Of a stretch of DNA of 64,000 bases, positions 11,572 through 20,983 are shown in pieces (position 1 is the stretch's first letter; the number at the start of each line of letters is the position of its first letter). A program made the translations under genes and the position numbers. Location: the NCBI RefSeq assembly GCF_016920785.2, contig NW_024609836.1:67580024-67644023 (forward strand), written 5' to 3'. The DNA is from Ixodes scapularis. Its lineage: Eukaryota; Arthropoda; Arachnida; Ixodida; Ixodidae. The notes beneath the pieces are model-generated. The model had not been told where the DNA came from. It searched no databases and was given only the letters and a program-made list of their open reading frames with translations.

Positions 11572-11759
11572 TCTAGATATGTGGGCCGGCTTGCATGAAG
11601 CAGAGTCTCGGTTGAGACTGCTCGAAGAAAGCGCTGTCAAGGCTAGTGCTAGAGCTTAAACCGAGTCCTAGACGCTCGCGCGCCCGAGCCTTGGCAGCGC
11701 TTTCTTTGAGCAGTCTGAACCGAGACGCTGTCTCTTGCAAGCCGGCCCAGGCATCTAGT
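11572..11759. repeat. Short foldback (inverted-repeat) element
   Basis: Arms at about 11,572-11,643 and 11,687-11,759 are near-complementary. The left arm reads GGGCCGGCTTGCATGAAGCA and the reverse complement of the right arm GGGCCGGCTTGCAAGAGACA. Both continue with GTCTCGGTT(G/C)AGACTGCTC(G/A)AAG. The loop is about 40 bases. No coding capacity is seen. Confidence 0.65.
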
Positions 11760-12167
11760 TTGTTCTCCTTTCTACCTCAAATACTACAATAAGGCAGATG
11801 ACTTAACTCCAACTATAAGGCAACATATCTCTTTTTTTTTTTCCACTGCTGGCAGCCACTTATTACGGTGCAGTTACCAAATTATTTCTTGCCCAATTTC
11901 ATTATCTTTTTTTCTAAACACACAACGCGCTTCGTGCACCCTCCTGTGCTGAGACCGTTTCTTCTCTGAACAGAGCTGCGCCGCGGCAAAATGTTAAGGC
12001 TGAAACACATTTACAAGAAAAGAAACCGAATATAGAACGGAAATCGGAGGGTGCAAAAATTGTTGCAAGCAAATTTGGAAGACAAGTTACACGAGAAGAC
12101 TGATCCCGCGCAAAAGGCAACGTCCTCCGCAGTAAAATTAATGCAAACAACACCAAACGTGCACTCT

Positions 12168-12168
<1 letters not shown>

Positions 12169-12238
<70 letters not shown>

Positions 12239-12251
12239 TATATATATATAT
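12169..12251. repeat. (TA)n microsatellite
   Basis: Uninterrupted TA dinucleotides except for one GATA interruption near 12,237. Open frames here are simple-sequence artefacts. Confidence 0.95.
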
Positions 12252-12575
12252 GACGCCGTGATTAGGACTTGACAGAATCATCGGATAAAAAGAGACTGGC
12301 TGTATCAGCTTTGGTTTTCGAAGCAACTGAGGCCTTCACGCACCGGTACAAAGACTGCTATTACAACAGATAAAGTAAACAGAAGCAACGTGCGGAAACC
12401 AGTGTACGTATGCCACCGGTCACGACATCCTTCTACAGCCACACGCTTGCCTCGTTCTTATTCACGAAGTTCCTGTTAGATTAATTCGTTCTTACATGCA
12501 TGGAGTCAGCCACAATCGGCGCTCGATGTTTAGTTGAGATTGAGATGTGCACCGACACGAGCATCGGCCGACGTA

Positions 12576-13038
12576 CAGTCGGGAGCAAAAGTTTGCGGGG
12601 CACGGGAGCGCCTGCCGAAAAGACTGGCTGCGCCTTCTCACGGCACGTTGCTGCTCCAAGACTCACGCTATGCGCACGCGCTTCCTTTCTTGTTCGCGGT
12701 CATGCTTTTTTCGCTCGCTTCCGTTCGACACGCACGATGTATAACTGGGACTGGCGCAAGGTGCCGCGAAATGTTATCTGTAGCATGCGCGAGTTTCGTC
12801 ACCCATCACGGTGGCTGAGGCAGACGCGCGGCGTGCTGGCTGTCATAGCGGCACCTTGCGCCGGTCCCCGGTTATCTCGTGCACGTCGGGCGGAAGCGAG
12901 CGAAAAAGTCATGGCTTCGAGCACGAAAGGAAGCACATTCTCGAAGCGTGAATCTTGAGAGCGGCCGCGCGCCGCAGAAGGCGCAACCAGTCATTTCGGC
13001 TGACGCTCCCGCGCCCCGCAAACTTTTACCGCCGACTG
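12576..13038. mobile_element. Foldback MITE with long terminal inverted repeats flanked by TA
   Basis: The element is almost a perfect hairpin. The left arm (about 12,576-12,763) begins CAGTCGGGAGCAAAAGTTTG. The right arm (about 12,848-13,038) reads CAGTCGGCGGTAAAAGTTTG on the opposite strand, and homology continues for about 190 bases through TTTTTCGCTCGCTTCCG and GGCGCAAGGTGCCGC. A loop of about 85 bases separates them. TA dinucleotides flank both ends (12,574-12,575 and 13,039-13,040). CAGT termini with a TA duplication are typical of Tc1/mariner-type elements, so this is probably a non-autonomous member. Several open frames inside are by-products of the GC-rich arms. Confidence 0.75.
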
Positions 13039-13256
13039 TACACGAGCAAACTCACCGCGATCTTGCTTTGCCCGAATGCCACAACACAGCGAACAGCCCA
13101 CATAATTCTCAGTCTCCGCAATGCTCCGTTCACCACATACACGTAACAAGACAAAGATCAGCGAAAATCAGTCTTCGTACAAAGCTGATCAAAAACCGCG
13201 GAAACACTCAACCAGCCTCGGCGGCTGCCGCGGCTGCGCTGGCTGCGCCATAGCGT

Positions 13257-13335
13257 AGAAAACCCGGAGAGGGACGGAACGGACGGAACTCCCGAAGTAA
13301 CGTTGCGACATCGCTCCGTCCCCCTCCGGGTTTCC
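13257..13335. repeat. Small inverted repeat
   Basis: GAAAACCCGGAGAGGGACGG at 13,257 pairs with the complement of CGTCCCCCTCCGGGTTTCC at about 13,314-13,333. A loop of about 35 bases lies between. It may be a fragment of a larger foldback element. Confidence 0.5.
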
Positions 13336-13343
13336 CCCGCCGA

Positions 13344-13562
13344 AAGAAAAGAAAAAAGAAGAAGAAAAAAAAAAAAAAAAAGAAGGCAATAGGAGTTGCT
13401 GTCCGATTTTCGTTTGCGATTTCTTCATACAATTTGGCCGCTTTTCGCAAATGTGTTTCAGTCATGACTCATTACGTAAAGTCCGGCGCCGTCGCTACAC
13501 AGTAGCGCACCAAAGAATGGAGAAAACTAAACTCAACAAACTCAAAAAAAAAAAAAAAAAAG
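13344..13562. repeat. Purine-rich and poly(A) tracts
   Basis: An A/G-only tract occupies 13,344-13,385 and a poly(A) run 13,544-13,561. Both are low-complexity DNA; either could be a retroposon tail, but no body is recognisable. Confidence 0.6.
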
Positions 13563-13867
13563 ACCGCGGACTTAAAGACGTACTGCAAAGGATTTGAGTA
13601 CTGGCAGTGTTAGACACGAAGGTCGAATCGATCAATTTAAAGTTTCCTAAATCCACACAAGTCTACCGTAACAATATGAGAGTGCACGGAAGCTAAATGT
13701 CGGCTCGGCACAAACGAACAAAAAAAAGAGAAAATTTTGGCACTAGTTTTTTACACTTCGGTCAAACGTATATAGTATATTATTGTGGGCACTTGAAACC
13801 TCATTGCACTGTGTCGCTTTGCATGTTTCGAAACAAATTGCACCTGAACAGCACGTTATGTCGAACA

Positions 13868-13955
13868 AGCAGCTACCGAAAAAGCGGCGTGCATGGTCCT
13901 CGAACCGGACCAGGGACCTCTGCCTTTCCAGCGGAGCGCTAAACCAAGAGCGTTT
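13868..13955 (-). repeat. tRNA-like SINE head or tRNA pseudogene
   Basis: Read on the minus strand it contains an A-box-like TGGTTTAGCGCTC, a B-box-like GGTTCGAGGACC about 40 bases later, and a TTTTT run soon after that could stop RNA polymerase III. The acceptor and anticodon stems do not pair well, so it is not a functional tRNA. A tRNA-derived SINE head is the best guess. Confidence 0.4.
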
Positions 13956-14239
13956 CACGTAGCCGAATAATATTTAACTAAGAAGGGAGCAAGAAAAACG
14001 TAGAACACCGACACACTACGTCTCGTGATAATGCTAGAGTAACACTCGAAAGCAACAAGGCAAAGACCCCGTTACCCTAAACGCTACGCACCTCCAGCGC
14101 GAGGCGCACATCGTCTGCACACGCTTGTGTCGAGCAATGCATAATAGTGAATCCAGACAACAGCGCGACTCATCTAAGAAAACAGTGGTGCGACAGGTAT
14201 TCATCAAACAGTTCAAGGAAGGGGATGTAATGCACTTAC

Positions 14240-14450
14240 CGTGAAATCTCCAGGTTTGAGTGCGGCGAACCAAAAACACGTCCACAAAGTCGCCGAATTG
14301 CGCGGGATCTGCCTCGACACGCTCACTGCGCATGCGCCAGGGGTGCCTTCACGCGGACAGCGTCCCACGGGAGCGCGGGAAAGAAGTTCACGTGATCTTC
14401 CGCCTCTCCGAATGAAAGGGCTGCATTGACTGCGCCTGCGCAGCGCGCCG
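14240..14450 (-). promoter_or_regulatory. Candidate host promoter and non-coding first exon, minus strand
   Basis: This CpG-rich block carries two NRF1-like palindromes (ctgcgcatgcgcc at 14,326-14,338 and ctgcgcctgcgcag at 14,430-14,443) and an E-box TCACGTGA at 14,388-14,395. A strong splice donor, CACG|GTAAGTGC, lies at 14,240/14,239 on the minus strand. That is the layout of a TATA-less promoter followed by a short 5' non-coding exon. The downstream acceptors next to the ATGs at 10,429 and 6,797 are suitable partners. No transcript evidence is available. The alternative is that the donor is fortuitous. Confidence 0.45.
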
Positions 14451-15469
14451 GCTATGTCTGTTCGTTCGGGTGCGGTGGAGGGGTTTACGGCAAAACGGCC
14501 ACGACGGCTCGCGAGCGGCTCTGGTCCCGTTGGCGCTCCCTGTAATTTTACGGTTTTTTTTAACAGTGTAGTTGCCGGCTCGTTGCCGTCGTTACCGTCG
14601 GCCCCGGCGCGTTGCTCCTGATATTGTTCGGAGGTCTGGGGGGCGTCGCTGTTGAGGCCACACGCCGCCAGTTCGGCGTCCTCCGCCTCCATGATGAACG
14701 GGGATGGCTCGTCCGCCTCAGCTGCGCCGGTGACGCCGGCGTACGTCCGCACGCAGTCCTCCTTCTCGTGGCCGAAGCGGAAGCACTCCGTGCACTTCGG
14801 CACGCGGCAGTCGCGCCTGATGTGCCCGGGGCGCTTGCATCGCAGGCAGACCGGCGCTCTTCCGGGGATGACGATGAGGGTGTTCGCACCTTGAAGACGG
14901 AGCTGGTGGGGCATCCCGTCGGGTGTGGCATCGCTCTTCAGGGTCATGCGAACGAACCGAGTGGTAGATTCGATGCCCTCAAAACCGCTGACGCGCCACT
15001 TCTCACGTCCAACTTCCTTGACCTTGCCGTACGGCTCGAAAAGCTTTCGAACCGCATCGTCGGGTACGTGGAACGGCACCCAGTGGATGCGAAGGCGAAT
15101 CTCGGTGGTACAGGGGTCAATGACGAGGCAGCGGAGGCCCTTCACCTTGATTTCCTTGACGTTGAGGAGGCGTTCCTTGGCTTCCGGCGTGCGAAGCGTT
15201 GCTAACCACACATGGTTCATCTGGAAGGCGCCGAGCGAGACGATGTCTGGCAAGGCGCCGGTCCGTTTCAGCTCCTGGCGAAAATCCTCGATGCGGTAGG
15301 GCCGTCCCTTCAGGTCGCAGTGAAGAATCACGGAGTTCAAAAAAGTTGGCCCGGTGGGCATCGAAGGCAAAACAACCTTGTATTCTTCAGCGGTTGACGT
15401 TGAGGCATGAAAAACAGTAGTTCCACGGCCATCAAGGGCCGTTGTCGCAGCTCCGCTGGAGCCAGCCAT
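14450..15469 (-). pseudogene. Element 0 ORF1 (RRM-like and CCHC protein), C-terminus lost
   Basis: The gag-like ORF1 starts at the ATG at 15,469 (MAGSSGAATTALDGRG, matching the MSSxGAVxAAxxGRG starts of its relatives). A frame continuing further upstream runs into 5S spacer and is not part of the gene. An RRM-like segment (LRIHWVPFHVPDDAVRKLFE) is followed by two CCHC knuckles (CLRCKRPGHIRRDC and CTECFRFGHEKEDC). The protein would bind element RNA as a nucleic-acid chaperone. The C-terminal tail is replaced by chromosomal sequence, although the frame stays open to 14,213, past a splice donor at 14,240. Confidence 0.75.
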
Positions 15470-15504
15470 CCTGCGACCGTTCTCGGCGAGTGCCAGAAGC
15501 AGAA
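14450..15504 (-). mobile_element. Element 0: truncated 5S-targeting Tx1-like retrotransposon
   Basis: Only the 5' part of an element survives: about 35 bases of leader and ORF1. Its 5' end (15,504) abuts the first about 22 bases of a 5S gene, exactly as in the four complete neighbours. The 3' side, including all of ORF2, is gone and is replaced by CpG-rich chromosomal DNA near 14,450; the exact junction cannot be set by eye. This element forms the left limit of the 5S array. Confidence 0.75.
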
Positions 15505-15526
15505 TCAGCATGGTATGGCCGATGGC
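15505..15526 (-). rRNA. 5S rRNA, 5'-terminal fragment upstream of element 0
   Basis: The first 22 bases of a 5S gene. The remaining 3' part has been lost together with the 3' part of element 0. Confidence 0.85.
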
Positions 15527-15674
15527 GATATGGAGACTACCAAAAGGAAATAGGTAGATTGCAACGAAAGCGCTTTGCTTGTCTGGCTTTTCTCGTCCCA
15601 TTCCCTAACGCTTATATTTTAGTTAATTGAAAAGAAAGAAAGAAAGCACCAGCGTATTTAAAAAAACAAAATGT

Positions 15675-15789
15675 GCCATCAGCACTCCGTGTTCCCAGGT
15701 GGTCTCCCTCCCAAGTACTGACGGAGCCCGATGCTGCTTAGCTTCGGTGATCGGACGAGAACCGGCGTATTCAGCATGGTATGGCCGAT
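15675..15789 (-). rRNA. 5S rRNA gene missing its first three bases (element 1 inserted)
   Basis: This piece runs from 5S position +4 to the 3' end and includes the whole internal control region. The bases before +4 are the poly(A) tail of element 1. The box-C segment is of the GGGAGGGAG type. It carries the left-edge variants gcgtattcagcatgg (plus strand), where right-hand copies read gcgcattcagcgtgg. Confidence 0.9.
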
Positions 15790-15887
15790 TTTTTTTTCTT
15801 TATTGCCGCAGTGAGACACATAACACTGAGAATACAAGCAGCGACAGACATTAAAACACCAGCCCGGCTTGGGCTAGTAGTGCTATA

Positions 15888-18800
15888 TTAAAACCTTTTC
15901 ATGTTTAAAAGAGGTTCCACGCGTGGAATCCACTCGGGCACGCTCTTCTGTGCCTTATACACCTCGAGCAAAGATGCAATGCTCTCCCGGAAATATTCCT
16001 GCGCCTCGCGGGCGTCAACATCTGCGTGGCGCATAGCCATCCTAGACCTCCAAATGCTGTGCAGGCCCAGTAACATCATCGTATCAAACGGCACACCGTC
16101 CTCATTTTCGATGGGGAGGTACCTGATCCCGTGCATGTCCAGAGGTAAATCTTTCTTCAGGGTCCGTTGAAGAACGTCCCAGAGACAGACGCCATCCCAA
16201 CATTCAAGAAAAACGTGTTCGATGGTCTCTGGTTTTTTACACAAAAAACAGTGGTCGCCCCACGGGACGAACAGTCCTTTAGATGCCATCCATGTCTTTA
16301 CAGATAACGTGCCTGTGTGCAAGTAGAAAAAAAAATGTTTTAACCCCGGACGGAACCAGCATTCTCTTAACTCGTTTTAAAACGTCTTGGCCTGGGCCTG
16401 CACAGTACTGTGCTCGATACAAAGGTATGGGAAAAACAACATCACAGAGATCCTTATACAACTTTTTGCGGGACACTACGCTTAAATATTCGTACGAAAA
16501 ACGAGCTGTCAGGAATTGACATGAAACGACGACCTCCTTCATATAACCATGAATGCGCCCTGGCACCCATGCCGAAGAAACCACGAACTCGGGCAGAGCT
16601 CTACTCAGCCTCACTTGGCATACTGTGCGTAAAAAAGGGTCACCTATATCCCGCAGAAAGATAAAACGGTTCACAATTTGACGTAAAAACAAATGTGTCA
16701 AACCTAGTCCGCCCTTGCGGACGCTCCGAAAAAGGTTCAGACGACTCGTCCGTTCCCACACGGAGCCCCAAATAAAGACAGCAAAAACCCGGTGCAGTTT
16801 CTGCACATTCACCCGGGAACAGTGCACGACTTGGAGCACATACCATAGTTTACTAACGAGAAAGAGGTTGCAAACAGTCGCCCGAGCGAACATTGAGAAT
16901 TCCCAACCTCTCCATTTCTCTGTTTTCTCCCTGAGCTCTTGCGCCTGTCCGCGCCAGTAGGACTCGCTATCACTGTAGCTCTCGAGGGGTACTCCCAAAT
17001 AATTTACTGGAGTGGTTTGCCACCTTATGTTTTCAAATACACTTGGAGTCGAACACCAGTTCCCATGCCAAAAACCCAGACATTTGTCCCAATTGACGGC
17101 ACTTCCACTAACGGCACAAAAATGTTTTACAGTCTTCACCACTTCAACAACGCTTTCTTGATTTGTGCAGAAAGTAGCAATATCGTCCGCGTAGGCTAGG
17201 ATACGCACCTCAGAAGAAAAAAGCTTAAACCCATTAATACTGTTATTTCTAATAATGCTGAGGCAAAAAGACTCGATATAGATGCAAAAAAGGAGGGGGG
17301 AAAGGGGGCATCCTTGGCGGACAGAACGGCGCACTTTGATGGGATTTCCTAACGCTTTGTTAACTATTAGCCTTGTCGTACAACCACTATACGCCATTCG
17401 CACTCCTTCGCTTACAACGGAGCCGACGTTAACATGATCTAGGACCGATAAGAGGACGTCATGCGGCACCCGATCGAAAGCTTTTTCTAGGTCTATCTGC
17501 AGCATTGCTACACCAGCGTGCATGACGTCACAACACTCCAGGACACTCCGCGCTTTATGAATGTTAGTGAAAATGGTTCTACCCTTTATGCCACATGTTT
17601 GGTGGGGTCCTACAAGCTCTGTTATTACAGATTGTAATCTTCTGGCCAATATTTTCATGAATATTTTATAGTCCACATTAGTTAAGCTTATGGGGCGATA
17701 AGACGTGACCTGTCGAAGCTTGATTATGTCCTCTGTCTTGGGTATCAAAACGGTGTGCGACGATAAAAAGGACGGCGGGAGGACGTTAAGCTCAAAGGCT
17801 TCGTTGAAAACGTTTTTTAAAACGAAAGAAATATCATGCTTAAACGCCTTAAAGAAGGCGGTAGTTAACCCGTCAGGGCCCGGGGACTTTCCAGGGTTGA
17901 GGGCGTCAATCGCTAATTTTACTTCCTCTACTGTAATAGGGGCTTCCAAACCTTTTTTCGTTTCGTCGTCTAGTCGAGGCATGAAAGACAAAAAGTCGCT
18001 TTTAAACCGTCCTACATGAACTGGGGAAAAAGCAAACAACGCGCTATAGTAATCGTAGAATGCTTGTTCTATGTCTTTCTTTTCACTCGTGACCACCCCT
18101 CCGCAGTCTATTTCGGCAACCTCATTGCGACGCGCGTTTCTTTTCTCCAGGCCGAGTGCACGCTTGGTGGGCGTTTCCCCCGTTGTTATCTTGACGGCCC
18201 TCGCTCTCACCAGGGCTCCGCGATAACGCTCTCTGTCGATAAGCTCTAGTCGCGCCTTTAAAGAACAAATGTCTTCTTTGAATACTCCCGGAGTTTTGCA
18301 CTCTTCTTTTATCAGTGTCTTTAAGTTATTACGCAGCATCGTCTCGTTTTTCCTTTCTTCATGTCTTATTACGCTCGCTCTTTCTAGTGCCTTCATTTTA
18401 ATTTCCTGCTTAAAGCGCTCCCAGTTCGCCCCATACTCGGACATCCGCCCATTATCAATTTTTTCTATAGCAGCCTCAACTTGGGCTTTGAAATCATCGT
18501 CATCTAGAAGTGTCGAATTAAGCTTCCACTGCTCCCAGCAAAAAGAATTTCTACGTTCTTCTTTACTTCGAACGCAAAAAGAGACCAAGCAGTGATCGCT
18601 AAAAGATACCGGGAGCACGCGATAATCATAACATAACGGCACCAGTTCCATCGAGACGTACGCTCTGTCCAATCGGGCGTGACTAGTCCCCTGAAAGTGG
18701 GTGAATTGGCCACCCCGCCCACTTCTAAGACATTCCCCTACATCTTCAAGACCAAAGTCATTAATTATATTAATCAAACTAGCGGTGCTCGCATCACGGT

Positions 18801-19287
18801 GCGGAGTAGAACTTGTTTTGTCGCTCGCAGAGCAAACACAGTTGAAGTCGCCAAGAAAACAAAGAAGGCGCTCGCAATTACAAAACTGTTTGATGAAATC
18901 AAAGAACACCTGCCTTTCCTCAGCTCTCGTTGGTGCATACACACACATTACGCGCCATTCGGAAGACGACAATAAAAAATCGCAAATTATGAAACGCCCC
19001 GACGCGCACGTCGTCACTGCCTGAACGGTAGCTCCCAAACACTTGCGTACAAGCAGGATACACCCTGCCGACGTCCCTATCGCATGGCTGACGCAGACGT
19101 CGTACCTCGCTGTAAAAGGCCGCACCATCAGTTCCGTCTGCTCCTCGCTCTCGACCTTTGTCTCCTGCACTGCGACAATATCCAAATCTCGCTCCGTCAC
19201 GAGGCGGTATAGCTGGATCTGTCTCCGCCTTGCTGAGAGCCCTCGCACGTTGAGAGTCGCAAGCCGCAGTGTTCTCTCTAAAGACAC
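15888..19287 (-). pseudogene. Element 1 ORF2 (endonuclease and reverse transcriptase), frameshifted
   Basis: Domains in order: AP-endonuclease-like (LNVRG and VAVQETK near the start, then GDFNCV, later SFSDHCLVSF), reverse transcriptase (GPHQTCGIKGR, QIDLEKAFDRV, VRQGCPLSPLLF, ILAYADDIATFC), and a C-terminal C/H motif in the second segment (CFLCKKPETIEHVFLEC). Two lesions are visible. The start codon aligned with the ATG of relatives is GTG. A shift in a run of nine T's (plus-strand A's at about 16,325-16,333) splits the frame into 16,279-19,287 and 15,888-16,322. The homopolymer shift could be a sequencing error; the GTG is less easily explained that way. Confidence 0.85.
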
Positions 19288-19368
19288 TGTTGGTGAGGAG
19301 AGGCTGATCGAACGGCGCTTACCCTGAACAGCGTCTCGTCGGGCAGGGCACTAGAGTGCGACGTACAG

Positions 19369-20553
19369 TCACAGGGCCTGCTTGTCGCCGCGTGTAAGCG
19401 ACGATGCCCGTAGCTTGGCAGGGACACGTACACCCCTCCCGCTGCCGGCCTTCCATTGCTTCTCCAGCTGGCTAAGCCTTCGCTCTTGCAATGCTTCGAC
19501 GGCTTCGTCGTGACGGCGCTTTAGCGCTGTCCCGTCGACATCCATTCCCGGGTTGTCGGCGTCCTCGGCGTGAGCAGGAACGGCGTTCACCACCTTGCCG
19601 ACGGTCTCGGTCACTGGCGTCTGTTGGCCATCCTCTTCGTTATTCACCGGTTTTGGGGGATCACCGGCCCCGTCCCTTTCCGTGGTGGCCATGACGGCTG
19701 CTTCCTTGGTCCCTTCGGGCTTGGCTTGGGTAGCCGCCGACGCCGCCGCCTGTTCCGCTTCTTCCTCGTCCATGAGCAGCTCGGCGCTGTCCGCCGCTCC
19801 TTCGGTGCCACGCGCCGCAGCCCGTGCATACGACCGGGAGCAGTCTGTCCGCTCGTGCCCGAAGGCGCGGCAGTCGGCGCACCTGGGGACCCGGCAGTCG
19901 CGCCGGATGTGCCCCGAGGTGCGGCACCTGAGACAGATCGGGGGTCTACCAGGAACCACCACCAGCACCGTGCCTCCGCCCAGACGCAGTTGGTGCGGGA
20001 TGCGGTCGAGCGTAACGCCGTCGCGCAGCACCATGCGGACCAGCCGGGTTGTTGACTCTGCGTTCTCGAAGTCCGGCACCCTCCACTTCTCACTCGTCAC
20101 CTCCTTGACGTCCCCGTACTCCGCGAAGGCTCTTCGGATGGTGTCGCCGGTGACGTCGAACGACACCCAGTGCAGCTTCAGGCGAAGCTCGTGCCTTGCG
20201 GGGTCGACGACGAGGCACGTCTTGCCCTTGATGAGGAGCTGCCCAGCCTCGAGAAGCTTCTTCTTCGCCTCGTCCGTCCGCAGGTTAAGCAACCAGAGTT
20301 ACCAGACATGCGACATCTGGTAGGCTCCAATGGTGCCTACCTCCCGGATTACTCCGATGTCCTTCAACGGCTGCCGAAAATCCTCAATCCTGTAGGGACG
20401 TCCAGCGATGTCGCAGTGCAGTACCACCGCACGCTTCATCGCGTCACCGGACGGCAGCTGGGGCAACACAACCCTATAATCCGAGCGATCAGAAAACGAC
20501 GAGTCACCACGGCCAGAAGCGGCCGTTATCGCAGCTCCACGGGAGCTAGCCAT
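19369..20553 (-). pseudogene. Element 1 ORF1 with an in-frame TAA
   Basis: The RRM-like and CCHC protein is interrupted after QMSHVW by TAA. Relatives read HVW followed directly by a residue string like LNLRTDEAK. Here an extra nine bases (TGGTAACTC beside TGGTTGCTT) look like a short tandem duplication that brought in the stop. The rest (19,369-20,292) is open and has two knuckles (CLRCRTSGHIRRDC and CADCRAFGHERTDC) and a basic tail. It lies in the same frame as ORF2, with 81 bases between ORF1 stop and ORF2 start. Confidence 0.85.
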
Positions 20554-20590
20554 TCTTGCGTCCGCACTCGACGAGCACCGGAGGTAGAAT

Positions 20591-20609
20591 GCATGGTATG
20601 GCCGATGGC
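20591..20609 (-). rRNA. 5S rRNA 5'-terminal fragment upstream of element 1
   Basis: The first 19 bases of the 5S gene whose remainder is at 15,675-15,789. Its upstream spacer has a single copy of the 43-bp upstream block. Confidence 0.85.
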
Positions 20610-20760
20610 GAAATAGAGGCTACCAAAAGGAAATAGGTAGATTGCAACGAAAGCGCTTTGCTTGTATGGCCTTTCTCGTTCCATTCCCTAACGTTTATAT
20701 TTTAATTAATTAAAAAAAAAAAGATAGAAAGAAAGCACCAGCGTATTTAAAACAAAATAT

Positions 20761-20875
20761 GCCATCAGCACTCCGTGTTCCCAGGTGGTCTCCCTCCCAA
20801 GTACTGACGGAGCCCGATGCTGCTTAGCTTCGGTGATCGGACGAGAACCGGCGTATTCAGCATGGTATGGCCGAT
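20761..20875 (-). rRNA. 5S rRNA gene missing its first three bases (element 2 inserted)
   Basis: Position +4 to the 3' end, with an intact internal control region. It carries the left-edge variant cagcatgg (plus strand), whereas its detached 5' fragment at 25,774 reads cagcgtgg. Confidence 0.9.
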
Positions 20876-20983
20876 TTTTTTTTTTTTTTCTTTATTACTT
20901 GATTTTGACAGGGACAATGCAATAACAAACACTCAAAATAAGAGGTTAAAAAAACATCAGCTCACCTGGCTGACACAAAAATG

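Larger units (their letters stand above)
15789..20590 (-). mobile_element. Element 1: full-length but disabled 5S-targeting Tx1-like retrotransposon
   Basis: About 4.8 kb with a 9-base poly(A) tail preceded by AATAAAG. Its 5' end abuts GCATGGTATGG of the 5S 5' fragment at 20,591-20,609. The repeated target sequence (about 16 bases, GCATGGTATGGCCGAT on the plus strand) is identical on both sides, so this is a simple target-primed insertion. Both reading frames are damaged. The leader before ORF1 is 37 bases. Confidence 0.9.

Noticed and set aside
12138..12326. Open frame rich in Ile-Tyr
   Set aside because: It is the (TA)n microsatellite.
12500..13260. GC-rich plus-strand frames of 94-152 residues
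   Set aside because: They overlap the arms of the foldback MITE and its flank, and have no recognisable protein motif.
13868..13955. Functional tRNA gene
   Set aside because: A- and B-box-like motifs exist, but the acceptor and anticodon stems do not pair.
14213..15601. Taking the whole 462-residue frame as ORF1 of element 0
   Set aside because: The first 44 codons lie in 5S spacer and element leader, and the last part lies in chromosomal DNA. Only the middle aligns with relatives.
15789..15797. Poly(T) runs at element ends as polymerase III terminators
   Set aside because: They are the reverse complement of the retrotransposon poly(A) tails and lie upstream of the 5S copies in 5S orientation.
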